Below are positions 33,806-43,324 of a stretch of DNA of 64,000 nt, piece after piece. Position 1 is the stretch's first letter. Each line of letters opens with the position of its first letter. Both the position numbers and the translations under genes were made by a program. The stretch comes from Marinactinospora thermotolerans DSM 45154 (GTDB lineage: Bacteria; Actinomycetota; Actinomycetes; Streptosporangiales; Streptosporangiaceae). The notes beneath the pieces are model-generated. The model saw only the letters and a program-made list of their open reading frames with translations, searched no databases and was not told where the DNA came from. The DNA lies in contig NZ_FUWS01000002.1 in NCBI RefSeq assembly GCF_900167435.1, positions 421,924 through 485,923 of the forward strand, written 5' to 3'.

Positions 33806-34657
33806 CTAGGGCAGGGTCAGGATCTCCGCGCCGTCCTCGGTGATGACCAGGGTGTGCTCGAACTGGGCGGTGCGCTTGCGGTCGGCGGTCACCGCGGTCC
33901 AACCGTCGTCCCAAATGTCGTACTCGATCGTGCCGAGGGTGATCATCGGTTCGACGGTGAAGGTCATCCCGGGCACCATGACGGTGTCGGCGTGCGGGTC
34001 GTCGTAGTGCGGCACGATCAGGCCGGAATGGAACTCGGGGCCGACACCGTGGCCGGTGAAGTCGCGGACCACGCCATAACCGAACCGCTTGGCGTAGGAC
34101 TCGATGACCCGGCCGATCACGTTGATCCGGCGGCCCGGACGGCACGCCTTGATCCCGCGCATGGTCGCCTCGTGGGTGCGTTCGACCAGCAGCCGGGACT
34201 CCTCGTCGGTCTGGCCCGCGATGAAGGTGGCGTTGGTGTCGCCGTGCACCCCGTGGATATAGGCGGTGATGTCGATGTTGACGATGTCGCCCTCGGCCAC
34301 GACGGTGTCGTCGGGGATGCCGTGGCAGATGACCTCGTTGAGCGAGGAGCACAGGGACTTGGGGTAGCCCTTGTAGCCGAGCGTGCTCGGGTAGGCGCCG
34401 TGGTCGCACAGGAACTCGTGACCGATCCGGTCGAGCTCGTCGGTGGTGACGCCCGGACGCACGTTGCGGCCGACCTCCTGGAGGGCCTGCGCGGCGATGC
34501 GCCCGGCCACCCGCATGGCCTCGATCGTCTCGGGGGTCTGGACGTCCCCGAGGACGCCCTCGACCGGGCGTTTCCTGCCGACGTACTCCGGGCGCTCGAT
34601 GTGGGAGGGGACCGAACGGGGCGGCGAGATGCGCCCGGGAACCAGCGGGGTCGTCAT
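33806..34657 (-). CDS. map: methionine aminopeptidase, type I with N-terminal extension
   Basis: A 283-residue protein that removes N-terminal methionine from new proteins. The five metal ligands are in place: two aspartates in [19 protein letters not shown], histidine in [10 protein letters not shown], and glutamates in FTVEPMI and QFEHTLV. About 40 residues at the N-terminus form a proline-rich extension ([14 protein letters not shown]) like that of Mycobacterium tuberculosis MetAP1c, not a zinc finger. It stands alone, so it is a second or dedicated copy rather than the secY-linked one, if that also exists. Confidence 0.93.
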   Translation of the reverse strand: MTTPLVPGRISPPRSVPSHIERPEYVGRKRPVEGVLGDVQTPETIEAMRVAGRIAAQALQEVGRNVRPGVTTDELDRIGHEFLCDHGAYPSTLGYKGYPKSLCSSLNEVICHGIPDDTVVAEGDIVNIDITAYIHGVHGDTNATFIAGQTDEESRLLVERTHEATMRGIKACRPGRRINVIGRVIESYAKRFGYGVVRDFTGHGVGPEFHSGLIVPHYDDPHADTVMVPGMTFTVEPMITLGTIEYDIWDDGWTAVTADRKRTAQFEHTLVITEDGAEILTLP

Positions 34658-34800
34658 GACAGACGAGTGTAGTTCGTGTCAGGAAGGTCCGCTCTCGTCG
34701 TCCACCGGCTCCCCGGGGGTGGTGCCGGTGCGGTGTCCGTGGGGTAGAAGGGCGGTTGACGGCGCTCGGACACGGCGCCACGGACCCGAGGAGAACGGAC

Positions 34801-34989
34801 ATGAGTGACCGACCCGACAGCGACCACCAGTGGTGGTACTGCCTGAAGCACAACGCGCCGGAGTACGGTCCCGGCTGTCCGGGCAAGTACCGTCTGGGGC
34901 CCTATCCCGACGAGGCGACGGCGGCCTCGGCGCTGCGCATCGCCGAAGAGCGCAACGAGGCATGGGAGGAACAGGACGAACGCGACTGA
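34801..34989 (+). CDS. small conserved actinobacterial protein
   Basis: From ATG at 34801, after a GAGGAGA ribosome binding site, this is 62 residues: SDHQWWYCLKHNAPEYGPGC followed by GKYRLGPYPDEATAASALRI and an acidic tail. The pattern Trp-Tyr-Cys-Leu-Lys-His with a second cysteine and an RLGPY motif is one I associate with a widespread unannotated actinobacterial family. Two cysteines and two histidines could bind a metal. The frame is open upstream to 34756 but the ribosome site favours 34801. Its function is unknown. Confidence 0.75.
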   Translation: MSDRPDSDHQWWYCLKHNAPEYGPGCPGKYRLGPYPDEATAASALRIAEERNEAWEEQDERD

Positions 34990-35012
34990 GCGCGTGGGCC
35001 GCGCGCGGCGTC

Positions 35013-35615
35013 TCAGTCCAGGACGCGCGGCCCGCTGACGACGTCGAGGAAGCGGGAGATCCGGTCGCGCAGCCCCGGACGGCGGCGACGTTCCGCCGGA
35101 TGTCCGGCCGCGGTGCTGACCAGGTGTTGCAGTCCGTCGAACGACAGCGGGGCGTTCGACGGATCGAGGCTGATGGCGTCGTGGGCGAGCGCCGAGAGCT
35201 CGGGATCGCCCTGGTCCAGTGCGAGGATGGTCGCGCCGGTGCGCCGGGCGTCGTCGACCCGCTCCAGCAGGGGGACGGGCGCCGCGGGGGCGGGGTTGAC
35301 CACGAACAGGGTCTCGCCGCGTCGCGCCTCGGCCAGCCGGTCCAGCCCGATCCGCAGATGGGCGGGCGCGTCGGGGGGCGGGTCCCAGCGCACCAGGGTC
35401 GGCGACAGCTGTGGCAGTCCCGCGTAGCGGCTCTCGTCGGCGAGGTGGGCGGTCAGATGCCAGGGTTCGTCCTCGGCCGTGCCGACGAGCAAGAGGCCAC
35501 CTGGCTCGCGGGTGTGGCGCAGGGCGCGGGCGAGCTCCTCGGTGCGATCCAGCCAGGGGGTCGCGGCGAGGAGCTCGCGCAGGGCCGCCACGTGGTGAGC
35601 TTCCACGCCTCCCAT
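35013..35615 (-). CDS. hypothetical protein, weakly SIS-domain-like
   Basis: A 200-residue soluble protein. The middle part, GETLFVVNPAPAAPVP followed by DDARRTGATILALDQGDPEL and SALAHDAISL, has the strand-turn-helix pattern of the sugar isomerase (SIS) fold, but no catalytic residues can be pointed to. The C-terminus is basic (HPAERRRRPGLRDRISRFLD). It lies between a small conserved gene and the F420 genes, on the other strand. I do not recognise it further. Confidence 0.6.
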   Translation of the reverse strand: MGGVEAHHVAALRELLAATPWLDRTEELARALRHTREPGGLLLVGTAEDEPWHLTAHLADESRYAGLPQLSPTLVRWDPPPDAPAHLRIGLDRLAEARRGETLFVVNPAPAAPVPLLERVDDARRTGATILALDQGDPELSALAHDAISLDPSNAPLSFDGLQHLVSTAAGHPAERRRRPGLRDRISRFLDVVSGPRVLD

Positions 35616-35708
35616 GGTGCCTCATGAACCGGGTCGCGCGCAGGAATACCCGGCGAAGTCGCGGCCCCGCCTCACCTCGACCGTGGAAGGGGCTGGGAGA
35701 ATCGGCCC

Positions 35709-36395
35709 ATGGCAGAGCAGAGATCTCCACACGACCTTCCCGATGTCGCCGGCCTGTCGGTCGCCGTACTCGGAGGAACCGGCGACCAGGGACGTGGACT
35801 GGCACGGCGCTTCGCGCTGGCCGGGCACGAGGTGATCCTCGGGTCGCGCAGCGCCGAACGCGCGCGGTCCGCCGCAGAGGAACTGGGGGCCGGGCTGCCG
35901 GTGCGCGGGCTGGACAACGCGGCGGCGGCCGAGCAGGGCGACATCGTCATCGTCGCGGTCCCCTGGGAGGGCCACCGCGACCTGCTGGCCTCCCTCGCCG
36001 ACCGGCTCGCCGGCAAGATCGTCGTCGACTGCGTCAACCCGCTCGGGTTCGACAAGAAGGGCGCCTACGCGCTGCCGGTGGAGGAGGGGAGCGCCGCCCA
36101 GCAGGCGGCGGCCGTCCTGCCCGACAGCCGGGTCGTCGCCGCCTTCCACCACGTCTCCGCGGTGGTGCTGCTCGACCCCGAGGTCGCCGAGGTCGACCTC
36201 GACGTGCTGGTGCTGGGAGACGACCGCGAGGCCACCGACACGGTGCGCGCCCTGGCCGCGCGCATCCCCGGCGTGCGCGGGATCTACGGTGGCCGGCTGC
36301 GCAACGCCCACCAGGTCGAGGCGTTCACCGCCAACCTCATCTCCATCAACCGGCGCTACAAGGCCCACGCCGGGGTCCGCGTCACCGACGTGTGA
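35709..36395 (+). CDS. fno: F420H2:NADPH oxidoreductase
   Basis: A 228-residue protein with an N-terminal Rossmann motif, VAVLGGTGDQGRGLARRF at about 17-34, then LGSRSAERA for NADP phosphate and IVIVAVPWEGH. FHHVSA and GIYGGRLRNAHQVEAFT match the F420-binding part of Fno. It moves hydride between NADPH and coenzyme F420 and supplies reduced F420 to the LLM-class enzyme encoded at 37212. A CheY-like or other fusion is absent. Its stop overlaps the next gene by 4 bp. Confidence 0.92.
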   Translation: MAEQRSPHDLPDVAGLSVAVLGGTGDQGRGLARRFALAGHEVILGSRSAERARSAAEELGAGLPVRGLDNAAAAEQGDIVIVAVPWEGHRDLLASLADRLAGKIVVDCVNPLGFDKKGAYALPVEEGSAAQQAAAVLPDSRVVAAFHHVSAVVLLDPEVAEVDLDVLVLGDDREATDTVRALAARIPGVRGIYGGRLRNAHQVEAFTANLISINRRYKAHAGVRVTDV

Positions 36396-37165
36396 GCGCG
36401 CCGCCGTTGAGCGATGACACCGGGGCCGCGGTCACGCCGCGGACCCCGGTGCGCAGGGTGGTCTCCCTGGTCCCCTCGCTGACCGAGGCGGTGGCGGGCA
36501 CGGCCCCCGGGCTGCTGGTCGGGGCCACCGACTGGTGCTCCCACCCGCCGGGGCTGTCCGTGACCCGGGTGGGCGGGACCAAGAGCCCCGACCTGGCGCG
36601 TGTCATCGCTTTACGCCCCGACCTGGTGCTGGCCAACTTCGAGGAGAACCGCCCCCAGGACCTGGAGGCGCTGCGCGCCGCGGGGATCGCGGTGTGGACG
36701 ACGGTGATCCGCACCCTGCCCGAGGCCCTGGACAGCCTGGAGCGCGCGCTCGCCGCGTGCGGCCGGCCCGCGCCGTCGTGGCTGCGCCGGGCCCGCGCCA
36801 CCTGGGAGGACGTGCTGGGGGAGCCGCCGGCTCCGGTGCGGCGGGCGGCCGTGCCGATCTGGCGGCGGCCCTGGATGGCGCTGGGACGCGACACCTTCGC
36901 CGGTGACGTGCTGGCCCGGCTGGGCGTGGCCAACGTCCACGCCGACGCCTCGCAGCGCTATCCACGGCTCACCCCGCGGGAGCTCGCCTCGGGAGCCGAG
37001 CTGCTGGTCTTCCCGGACGAGCCCTACGCCTTCGGGCCGCAGGACGGACCCGAGGCGTTCCCCGGCGTGACCGCGGCCTTCGTCAGCGGACGCGATCTCA
37101 CCTGGTACGGGCCGTCGCTGGTGGCCGCGCGCGGACGGTTGGAGCGGGCGCTGGGCCTGCCGTGA
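36392..37165 (+). CDS. BtuF-like helical-backbone metal receptor without signal peptide
   Basis: From GTG at 36392 (GTGA overlap with fno) the protein has 257 residues. It follows the class III binding-protein fold: RRVVSLVPSLTEAVAG, LLVGATDWCSHPPG, TKSPDLARVIALRPDLVLANFEENR, and a C-terminal VSGRDLTWYGPSLVAARGRLE. Relatives bind cobalamin or other tetrapyrroles outside the cell. Here no signal peptide or lipobox is seen, so it is probably cytoplasmic. Overlap with fno suggests it works with F420 chemistry, but this is only context. Confidence 0.8.
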   Translation: MSAPPLSDDTGAAVTPRTPVRRVVSLVPSLTEAVAGTAPGLLVGATDWCSHPPGLSVTRVGGTKSPDLARVIALRPDLVLANFEENRPQDLEALRAAGIAVWTTVIRTLPEALDSLERALAACGRPAPSWLRRARATWEDVLGEPPAPVRRAAVPIWRRPWMALGRDTFAGDVLARLGVANVHADASQRYPRLTPRELASGAELLVFPDEPYAFGPQDGPEAFPGVTAAFVSGRDLTWYGPSLVAARGRLERALGLP

Positions 37166-37171
37166 CCATCG

Positions 37172-37204
37172 CCCCGGTCCCCGCCTCCGGGGCGGGGACC
37201 GGGG
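37172..37204. terminator. bidirectional terminator between convergent genes
   Basis: Exact 14-bp arms ccccggtccccgcc (37172-37185) and its complement (37191-37204) flank a 5-base loop. It sits between the BtuF-like stop and the LLM-gene stop and would end both transcripts. Confidence 0.75.
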
Positions 37205-37211
37205 GCGGGGG

Positions 37212-38249
37212 TCACAGCCAGCCCCGCACCTTCTCGATGAGCCGTACCGGGTCGCCGCCGACGGGGGTGACGTTGAGGTCGGTGACCCCGGCGGCGCGGA
37301 AGGCCTCGATCCGCTCGCGGACGTAGGACTCCGGCCCCACCAGGTTGGTCAGCTCGACCATCTCCTGGGGCACCGCCGCGGCGGCCTCGTCCTTGCGGCC
37401 GGCCAGGTAGAGCTCCTGGATCTGCTCCGCCGCCTCCTCATAGCCGTAGCGGCGGGCGAGGGTGTTGTAGAAGTTCTTGCCCTTGGCGCCCATGCCGCCG
37501 ACGTAGAGCGCGATCTGCGGGCGGGCGAAGTCGAGCAGCCGCTTGGTCTCCTCGCCCTCGCCGATGGCGAGCAGGCCGCCGGCCGAGATCTCCAGCGGGC
37601 CGAGTTCGGGGGCGCGGGCGGCCCGGCCGGCCTCCAGGGAGGCGCCCCAGACCTCCTCGGCCTTCTCGGGGATGAAGAAGATCGGCAGCCAGCCGTCGGC
37701 GATCTCCGCGGTCAGCTCCACGTTCTTCGCGCCGAGGGAGGCGACGTAGAGCGGGATGCGGTCGCGCACCGGGTGGTTGATGATCTTCAGCGGCTTGCCC
37801 AGGCCGGTGCCCTGGTCGGGGGGAAGGGGCAGGGTGAACACCTTGCCGTCGTGGGTCAGCGGCTTCTCGCGGGCCCAGACCTTGCGGCAGATCTCGATGA
37901 CCTCGCGGGTGCGGGCCAGCGGCTTGACGTAGGGGACGCCGTGCCAGCCCTCGATCACCTGGGGACCGCTGGCGCCCAGGCCGATGACGGCCCGTCCGTC
38001 GGACAGGTAGTCCAGGCCCGCGGCGGTCTGCGCGATGAGGGTCGGCGTCCTGGTGTACAGCGGCAGGATGGCGGCCCCGATGCGGACCCGTTCGGTGCGG
38101 GCCGCGATGTAGCCCATGAGGGTGGGACTGTCGTAGCCGTAGGCCTCGGCCACCCAGACGGTGTCGAGTCCGGCCTTTTCCAGGTCGGCGAGCCGGTTGG
38201 CCGATTCCCTGAGGTCGCCCGCGTAGCCCAGGGGCATGGAGATGCGCAT
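37212..38249 (-). CDS. LLM-class F420-dependent oxidoreductase
   Basis: A 345-residue member of the luciferase-like monooxygenase superfamily. It begins MRISMPLGYAGDLRESANRL and has VWVAEAYGYDSPTLMGYIAA and VIGLGASGPQVIEGWHGVPY, typical of F420-dependent enzymes related to methylenetetrahydromethanopterin reductase. A C-terminal FRAAGVTDLNVTPVGGDPVRLIEKVRGWL closes the barrel. The substrate cannot be inferred. The fno gene 0.8 kb away would supply reduced F420. Confidence 0.88.
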   Translation of the reverse strand: MRISMPLGYAGDLRESANRLADLEKAGLDTVWVAEAYGYDSPTLMGYIAARTERVRIGAAILPLYTRTPTLIAQTAAGLDYLSDGRAVIGLGASGPQVIEGWHGVPYVKPLARTREVIEICRKVWAREKPLTHDGKVFTLPLPPDQGTGLGKPLKIINHPVRDRIPLYVASLGAKNVELTAEIADGWLPIFFIPEKAEEVWGASLEAGRAARAPELGPLEISAGGLLAIGEGEETKRLLDFARPQIALYVGGMGAKGKNFYNTLARRYGYEEAAEQIQELYLAGRKDEAAAAVPQEMVELTNLVGPESYVRERIEAFRAAGVTDLNVTPVGGDPVRLIEKVRGWL

Positions 38250-38334
38250 GTGGATGCCTCCGCTGTCCGTCGCACCAGGATTCGGGTCAGCCTACCGCCG
38301 AGTAGCGTTCGGTTTCATGGGAGGGGGCGGATCG

Positions 38335-38363
38335 GCCGCCGCCCGGGCGCCCCGGGCGGCGGC
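38335..38363 (-). terminator. panB terminator
   Basis: Arms gccgccgcccggg (38335-38347) and its exact complement (38351-38363) enclose a 3-base loop, beginning 17 bp after the panB stop codon. Confidence 0.7.
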
Positions 38364-38379
38364 ACGGCGGTTCCCGCGG

Positions 38380-39216
38380 TCAGGCGTAGGAGTGCGCCTC
38401 ATCGGGGAAGGTGCCGGCGACGACCTCCTCGGCGAACCCCCGCGCGGCGTCGCCCAGGTCGGAGGCCAGGTCGGCGTAGGTCTTGACGAACTTCGCCACC
38501 CGCGGCGACAGCCCGGCCATGTCCTGCCAGACCAGCACCTGGGCGTCGGTACCCGAACCCGCGCCGATGCCGACCGTGGGAATCGACAGCTTCCCGCTGA
38601 TCTCCCGGGCGAGCGCGGCCGGCACGCACTCCAGGACGACCGCGAACGCCCCCGCCTGCTCCAGCGCCTGGGCGTCGGCCAGCAGCCGCTCCCCGTCCGC
38701 CCCCCGGCCCTGGACCCGGTAACCGCCGATGGTGTTGACGGCCTGGGGGGTCAACCCGATGTGGGCCATCACCGGGACGCCGGAGGCGACCAGCGCCTCG
38801 ACCTGGGGAACGACGCGCTCGCCCCCCTCCAGCTTGACGGCGTGCGCGCCGCCCTCCTTCATGAAACGCGCCGCGGAGGCCAGGGCCTGCTGCGGCGAGC
38901 CCTGGTAGGACCCGAAGGGGAGATCGGCCACGACCAGGGCGCGCCGGGTCGAGCGGGAGACGGCGGCGGTCAACGGCAGCAGGTCGTCGACGGTCACCGG
39001 CAGGGTGGAGTCGTAGCCGTAGACGACCATCGCGGCGGAGTCGCCGACGAGCAGGACGGGGATCCCCGCCTCGTCGAAGATGCGGGCGGTCAGCGCGTCG
39101 TAGGCGGTCAGCATCGGCCAGCGTTCGCCCCGCTCCTTGGCCAGGGCGATGTCGCGGACGGTGACGCGGCGGGTGGACGTCCCCCCGTACAGGGCGGGGG
39201 CAGGGGTGGTGTTCAT
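38380..39216 (-). CDS. panB: 3-methyl-2-oxobutanoate hydroxymethyltransferase
   Basis: From ATG at 39216, after a strong GGAGGA ribosome binding site, the protein has 278 residues; the frame is open to 39300 but that part lacks a site. PanB converts 2-oxoisovalerate to ketopantoate in pantothenate synthesis. The metal-binding [60 protein letters not shown] and [21 protein letters not shown] are all present in order. It is a single gene, with no other pan genes nearby. Confidence 0.96.
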   Translation of the reverse strand: MNTTPAPALYGGTSTRRVTVRDIALAKERGERWPMLTAYDALTARIFDEAGIPVLLVGDSAAMVVYGYDSTLPVTVDDLLPLTAAVSRSTRRALVVADLPFGSYQGSPQQALASAARFMKEGGAHAVKLEGGERVVPQVEALVASGVPVMAHIGLTPQAVNTIGGYRVQGRGADGERLLADAQALEQAGAFAVVLECVPAALAREISGKLSIPTVGIGAGSGTDAQVLVWQDMAGLSPRVAKFVKTYADLASDLGDAARGFAEEVVAGTFPDEAHSYA

Positions 39217-39494
39217 GCGTTCCTCCGTTGTCTCGAAGCGCCTCTCGGCGTCCCCGGACGTGTCGGTAACGGTACCGGCGGACTTCACCGGTGCGGCCAT
39301 GGTCGCACGGCCGCGGTCACCCGCCGCGCCCCGGGGGTGAGGAGCGGACCAAGCGGGAGAGCGGCGGAACCGGGCCGGTGTGGAGCGTGGGGGAGCGGGG
39401 AGGAGAGCGGTGTCACGTTCGTGATGCGCGGAACGGATCGGTCTCGTCCTGTCCAGGGTGGGGAACCCGTCGAGACCGACGACAGGGGGCTTTC

Positions 39495-41108
39495 GTGGAC
39501 CGTTCGACCATCCACCGGCGGCGTTGGGCGATCCTGGGCGTCCTCGTGATCAGCCTGCTCGTGGTGGTGCTCGACAACACCATCCTCAACGTCGCGCTGC
39601 GCGTGCTCTCCGACCCCCACCAGGGGCTGGGGGCCACCCAGAGCCAGCTCGCCTGGGCGATCAACTCCTACACCCTCGTCTTCGCCGGCCTGTTGTTCAC
39701 CTGGGGGGTCATCGGCGACCGCTTCGGCCGCAAGCGCATCCTCGTCCTCGGCATGCTCCTGTTCGGCCTGTCCTCCTTCGCCTCGGCCTACGCCCAGACC
39801 CCCGAACAGCTCATCTGGGCACGCGCACTCAAGGGACTGGGCGGGGCGGCGGTCATGCCCCAGACGCTGTCGATCATCACCAACGTGTTCGACCCCGAGG
39901 AGCGCGGGCGGGCGATCGGCGTGTGGGCCGGTGCCGTCGGCCTCGCGATGGGCATCGGCCCACCTCTGGGCGGGCTGCTGCTGGAGCACTTCTGGTGGGG
40001 CTCGGTCTTCCTGATCAACGTGCCCGTCGTCGCCGTCGGTCTGGTGCTCATGGTCGTCCTCGTCCCCGAGTCCCGCAACGAGCGGCCCGGAGGGTTCGAC
40101 CCGCTCGGGGTGGTGCTGTCCATCCTCGGCCTGGTGCTGCTCGTCTACGGCATCATCAGGGCCGGGGAGGAGGGCGTCCTGGCCGACCCCCTCGTACTCG
40201 GCTCCGTCCTCGCCGGCCTGGCGGTGCTGGCCCTGTTCGCCTGGCACGAGGCGCGCACCGCCTCCCCGGCCCTCGACGTGCGGCTCTTCCGCGACCCGCG
40301 CCTGGCGGTCGCCATCGCGGCGATCATGCTGGTCTTCTTCGCGATGGCCGGCGTGATGTTCTTCATCAACTTCTACCTGCAAAGCGTCCGCGCCTACTCG
40401 CCCCTGCACGCGGGCCTGCTGGTCATCCCGATCGCGCTGGCCCAGCTCGTCTTCTCACCGCTCAGCCCGCTGCTGGTGGCGAGGTTCGGGCCCAAGGCGG
40501 TCTGTTCCACCGGTCTGGCGCTGGTGGCCACGGCGCTCGGCTCCTACGCGCTGCTCGGCCGCGACACCCCCATCTGGATCCTGGAGGCGGTCTTCTTCCT
40601 CCAGGGCGCCGGCATGGCCATCGTCATGACACCGGCCACCGAGTCGATCATGTCCTCGGTGCCCCGGCACCAGGCGGGAGCGGCCTCGGCGGTGCAGAAC
40701 ACCGTGCGCCAGGTCGCCACGGCGCTCGGCGTCGCGGTGCTCGGCGCGGTCGTCTCCGCGGTCTACCGGGCGGAGTTCGGCCCGTGGCTGTCCCGGCTGC
40801 CCGAGGACGCGCGCGCCGCCGCGGGGGCGTCGATCGAGGGGACGCTGGCGATCGCCCGGGAGGCGGGTCCCGCCGGGCAGGGGATGGTCGAACCCGCGAA
40901 GCAGGCGTTCCTGGCCGGCATGCACGTCGCCGCGCTGTGCTCGCTGGGCGTCGCCCTGGCCGGACTGGTCATCGTCATGATCTGGCTGCCACGCCACGGA
41001 CGGCCGGTCGGGAACCGGGATGCGCGTCCGGTCGAGGTCGGGCACAGTAGGACAGGACCCCGCGAACGAGGGTCCCCGGCCTCTCCCCCCGACGACCCCG
41101 ATGAATGA
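39495..41108 (+). CDS. MFS efflux transporter, DHA2 (14-helix) type
   Basis: From GTG at 39495, after an AGGGGG, this 537-residue protein has about 14 transmembrane segments. Motif A is [13 protein letters not shown] and the early [12 protein letters not shown] is the hallmark of the EmrB/QacA drug-efflux branch, as is motif [21 protein letters not shown]. The C-terminal tail is polar. Such pumps export drugs or secondary metabolites with protons. A TetR regulator gene overlaps its end by 8 bp and is probably cotranscribed. Confidence 0.92.
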   Translation: MDRSTIHRRRWAILGVLVISLLVVVLDNTILNVALRVLSDPHQGLGATQSQLAWAINSYTLVFAGLLFTWGVIGDRFGRKRILVLGMLLFGLSSFASAYAQTPEQLIWARALKGLGGAAVMPQTLSIITNVFDPEERGRAIGVWAGAVGLAMGIGPPLGGLLLEHFWWGSVFLINVPVVAVGLVLMVVLVPESRNERPGGFDPLGVVLSILGLVLLVYGIIRAGEEGVLADPLVLGSVLAGLAVLALFAWHEARTASPALDVRLFRDPRLAVAIAAIMLVFFAMAGVMFFINFYLQSVRAYSPLHAGLLVIPIALAQLVFSPLSPLLVARFGPKAVCSTGLALVATALGSYALLGRDTPIWILEAVFFLQGAGMAIVMTPATESIMSSVPRHQAGAASAVQNTVRQVATALGVAVLGAVVSAVYRAEFGPWLSRLPEDARAAAGASIEGTLAIAREAGPAGQGMVEPAKQAFLAGMHVAALCSLGVALAGLVIVMIWLPRHGRPVGNRDARPVEVGHSRTGPRERGSPASPPDDPDE

Positions 41109-41712
41109 GCGACCCATGCAGACCCCTCCCGGCCGCAGGCCCGGACGGCCACGGAGCAGGCGCGCCGACGACGCCATCCTGAGCGCCGCCCTCGATCTGC
41201 TCGGCGAGCGCGGCAACATCGCGGAAGTCTCGATCGAGGCCATCGCGGCCCGGGCCGGAGTGGGGAAGGCGACCATCTACCGTCGCTGGCCGGGCAAGGA
41301 GGAACTGCTCGTCGACGCGGTGGCCACCCTGCGCCCTCCGCTGCCCGACCTGGACGAGGGCTCCATGCGCGGCGACCTCGTGCTGTTGCTCGAACAGGTC
41401 TGCGCGGAGATGGACGGCAAGCTCCAGCGGGCGATCAACGCCCTGCTGGTGAGCCGCGCCCACCCCGAGATCGGGGCGCGCATCAAGCACGCCGTGCTGG
41501 CCCCCCGTCGTGAGGCGCTGTACCAGGTCCTCCGCCGCGGTGCCGAGACCGGGGAGCTGCGACCCGGCGCCGATCCGGAGGCGGTGCTCAACCTCCTCAT
41601 GGGCGGCGCCCTGCTCCACCGGCGTTCGGCCGGCGGCGGCAGCCCTCGCGCGTGTGCCGAACTGCTCGTCGACACCCTCCTCGCGGGCATCGCCGCGCCC
41701 CGTCCCGCCTGA
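41101..41712 (+). CDS. TetR-family regulator of the adjacent efflux pump
   Basis: A 203-residue protein from ATG at 41101, or 198 from ATG at 41116. The N-terminal helix-turn-helix, VSIEAIAARAGVGKATIYRRWPGKEELLVDAV at about 37-68, is typical TetR, and a C-terminal ligand domain with TetR_C features (RRGAETGELRPGADPEAVLNLLMG) follows. It overlaps the pump gene end, so the two are in one transcript and the regulator probably represses both, but its operator was not identified. Confidence 0.88.
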   Translation: MNERPMQTPPGRRPGRPRSRRADDAILSAALDLLGERGNIAEVSIEAIAARAGVGKATIYRRWPGKEELLVDAVATLRPPLPDLDEGSMRGDLVLLLEQVCAEMDGKLQRAINALLVSRAHPEIGARIKHAVLAPRREALYQVLRRGAETGELRPGADPEAVLNLLMGGALLHRRSAGGGSPRACAELLVDTLLAGIAAPRPA

Positions 41713-41766
41713 TCGGAAGAGCGGCGGGGCACGGCCCGACGGACCGCGCCCCGCCTCCGAGGAGCG

Positions 41767-43128
41767 TCACAGGGTCGGCAGGTAACGGTTCAGTTCGTAG
41801 GGCGTCACCTGCCGCCGGTACTCCTCCCACTCGGCCTTCTTGTTGCGCAGGAAGAAGTCGAACACGTGCTCGCCGAGGGTCTCGGCCACCAGTTCGCTGT
41901 TCTCCATCGCCCGGATCGCCTCGTCCAGGCTCTGCGGCAGCGGGGAGATGCCCAGCGCCCGCCGCTCGGCGTCGGTGAGCGCCCAGACGTCGTCCTCGGC
42001 GCCCGGCGGCAGCTCGTAGCCCTCCTCGATCCCCTTCAGACCGGCGGCCAGGATCACCGCGTAGGCCAGGTAGGGGTTGCAGGCCGTGTCGAGCGAGCGG
42101 AACTCGATCCGGCTGGAGTTGCTCTTCGTCGGCTTGTACATGGGCACCCGGACCAGGGCGGACCGGTTGTTGTGGCCCCAGCACACATAGGCCGGCGCCT
42201 CGCCGCCGGCGCCGGCGGAGGCGGAGGCGTTGTCCCACAGCCGCTTGTAGGAGTTCGTCCACTGGTTGCACACGGCGGTGATCTCGGTGGCGTGGCGCAG
42301 CAGGCCCGCGATGAAACCGCGCCCCACCTTGGAGAGCTGGTATTCCGCCCCCGGCTCGTAGAAGGCGTTACGGTCGCCCTCGAACAGCGACAGGTGCGTG
42401 TGCATACCCGACCCCGGGTACTCGGTGAACGGCTTGGGCATGAACGTCGCGTAGACGCCCTGCTCCAGCGCCACCTCCTTCATCACCAGCCGGAAGGTCA
42501 TGATGTTGTCGGCGGTGGTCAGCGCGTCGGCGTAGCGCAGGTCGATCTCCTGCTGGCCGGGTCCGCCCTCGTGGTGGCTGAACTCCACCGAGATGCCCAT
42601 GCTCTCCAGCATCATGATGGCGTTGCGGCGGAAATCGTGGGCGCTGTTGTGCGGGGTGTGGTCGAAGTAGCCGCCCGAGTCGCTGGGCTCGGGGAACTCA
42701 CCGAACTCCGGCTTCTTCTTCAACAGGTAGAACTCGATCTCGGGGTGGGTGTAGAAGGTGAACCCGAGGTCGGAGGCCTTGCCGAGCTGGCGCTTGAGCA
42801 CGTGACGGGGATCGGCGTAGCTGGGCGAGCCGTCGGGCATGAGGATGTCGCAGTACATCCGGCCGGTCCCGTGCGGTTCGTTGCGCCAGGGCAGGATCTG
42901 AAACGTCGAGGGGTCGGGCTTGGCGAGCATGTCCGCCTCGTGCACCCGGGCGAACCCCTCGATCGCCGATCCGTCGAACCCGATGCCCTCGGCGAAGGCG
43001 GCCTCCAGTTCGGCCGGCGCGATGGCCACCGACTTGAGGTAGCCGAGCACGTCGGTGAACCACAGTCGCACGAACCGGATGTCGCGCTCCTCCAAGGTCC
43101 GGAGCACGAACTCCTGCTGTCGGTTCAC
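41767..43128 (-). CDS. glnA2: GlnA2-type glutamine synthetase-like enzyme (possibly gamma-glutamylpolyamine synthetase)
   Basis: This 453-residue protein has the full glutamine synthetase fold: GFDGSAIEGF, HPEIEFYLL, FSHHEGGPGQQEIDLRYADALTTAD, FMPKPFTEYPGSGMHTHLSL and NNRSALVRVP. It lacks the adenylylated tyrosine motif; the corresponding region reads GAEDDVWALTDAERRALG, so GlnE should not modify it. Context (divergent from nadE, close to panB) matches Streptomyces coelicolor glnA2, whose product has been reported to act on polyamines rather than ammonia. Either activity is possible here. Confidence 0.9.
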   Translation of the reverse strand: MNRQQEFVLRTLEERDIRFVRLWFTDVLGYLKSVAIAPAELEAAFAEGIGFDGSAIEGFARVHEADMLAKPDPSTFQILPWRNEPHGTGRMYCDILMPDGSPSYADPRHVLKRQLGKASDLGFTFYTHPEIEFYLLKKKPEFGEFPEPSDSGGYFDHTPHNSAHDFRRNAIMMLESMGISVEFSHHEGGPGQQEIDLRYADALTTADNIMTFRLVMKEVALEQGVYATFMPKPFTEYPGSGMHTHLSLFEGDRNAFYEPGAEYQLSKVGRGFIAGLLRHATEITAVCNQWTNSYKRLWDNASASAGAGGEAPAYVCWGHNNRSALVRVPMYKPTKSNSSRIEFRSLDTACNPYLAYAVILAAGLKGIEEGYELPPGAEDDVWALTDAERRALGISPLPQSLDEAIRAMENSELVAETLGEHVFDFFLRNKKAEWEEYRRQVTPYELNRYLPTL

Positions 43129-43204
43129 GGTCCACCTTCCTTACGGTCCAAGCGCGTCTGACGCGTTCTTACCAGACGCCCCAAGGCCAGTCTGCCTGCC
43201 GGGG

Positions 43205-43220
43205 GTTTCCCCGACGTTAA
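43205..43220 (-). promoter_or_regulatory. possible GlnR half-box in the glnA2/nadE divergent region
   Basis: On the minus strand ttaac-N6-gaaac matches one half of the actinobacterial GlnR box (gTnAc-n6-GaAAc). The second half-site expected 6 bases further is not conserved (CAGGC), so binding would be weak at best. Confidence 0.3.
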
Positions 43221-43324
43221 CTCACGGTCGCCCGTGCGTGATGAGAGCCGTATCACCGCGGGGAACGCCCAGGTGGGGCCTACCGGTCGTGTCCGGAAGG
43301 GGCCGGCTCGTTAGGCTCATACCC

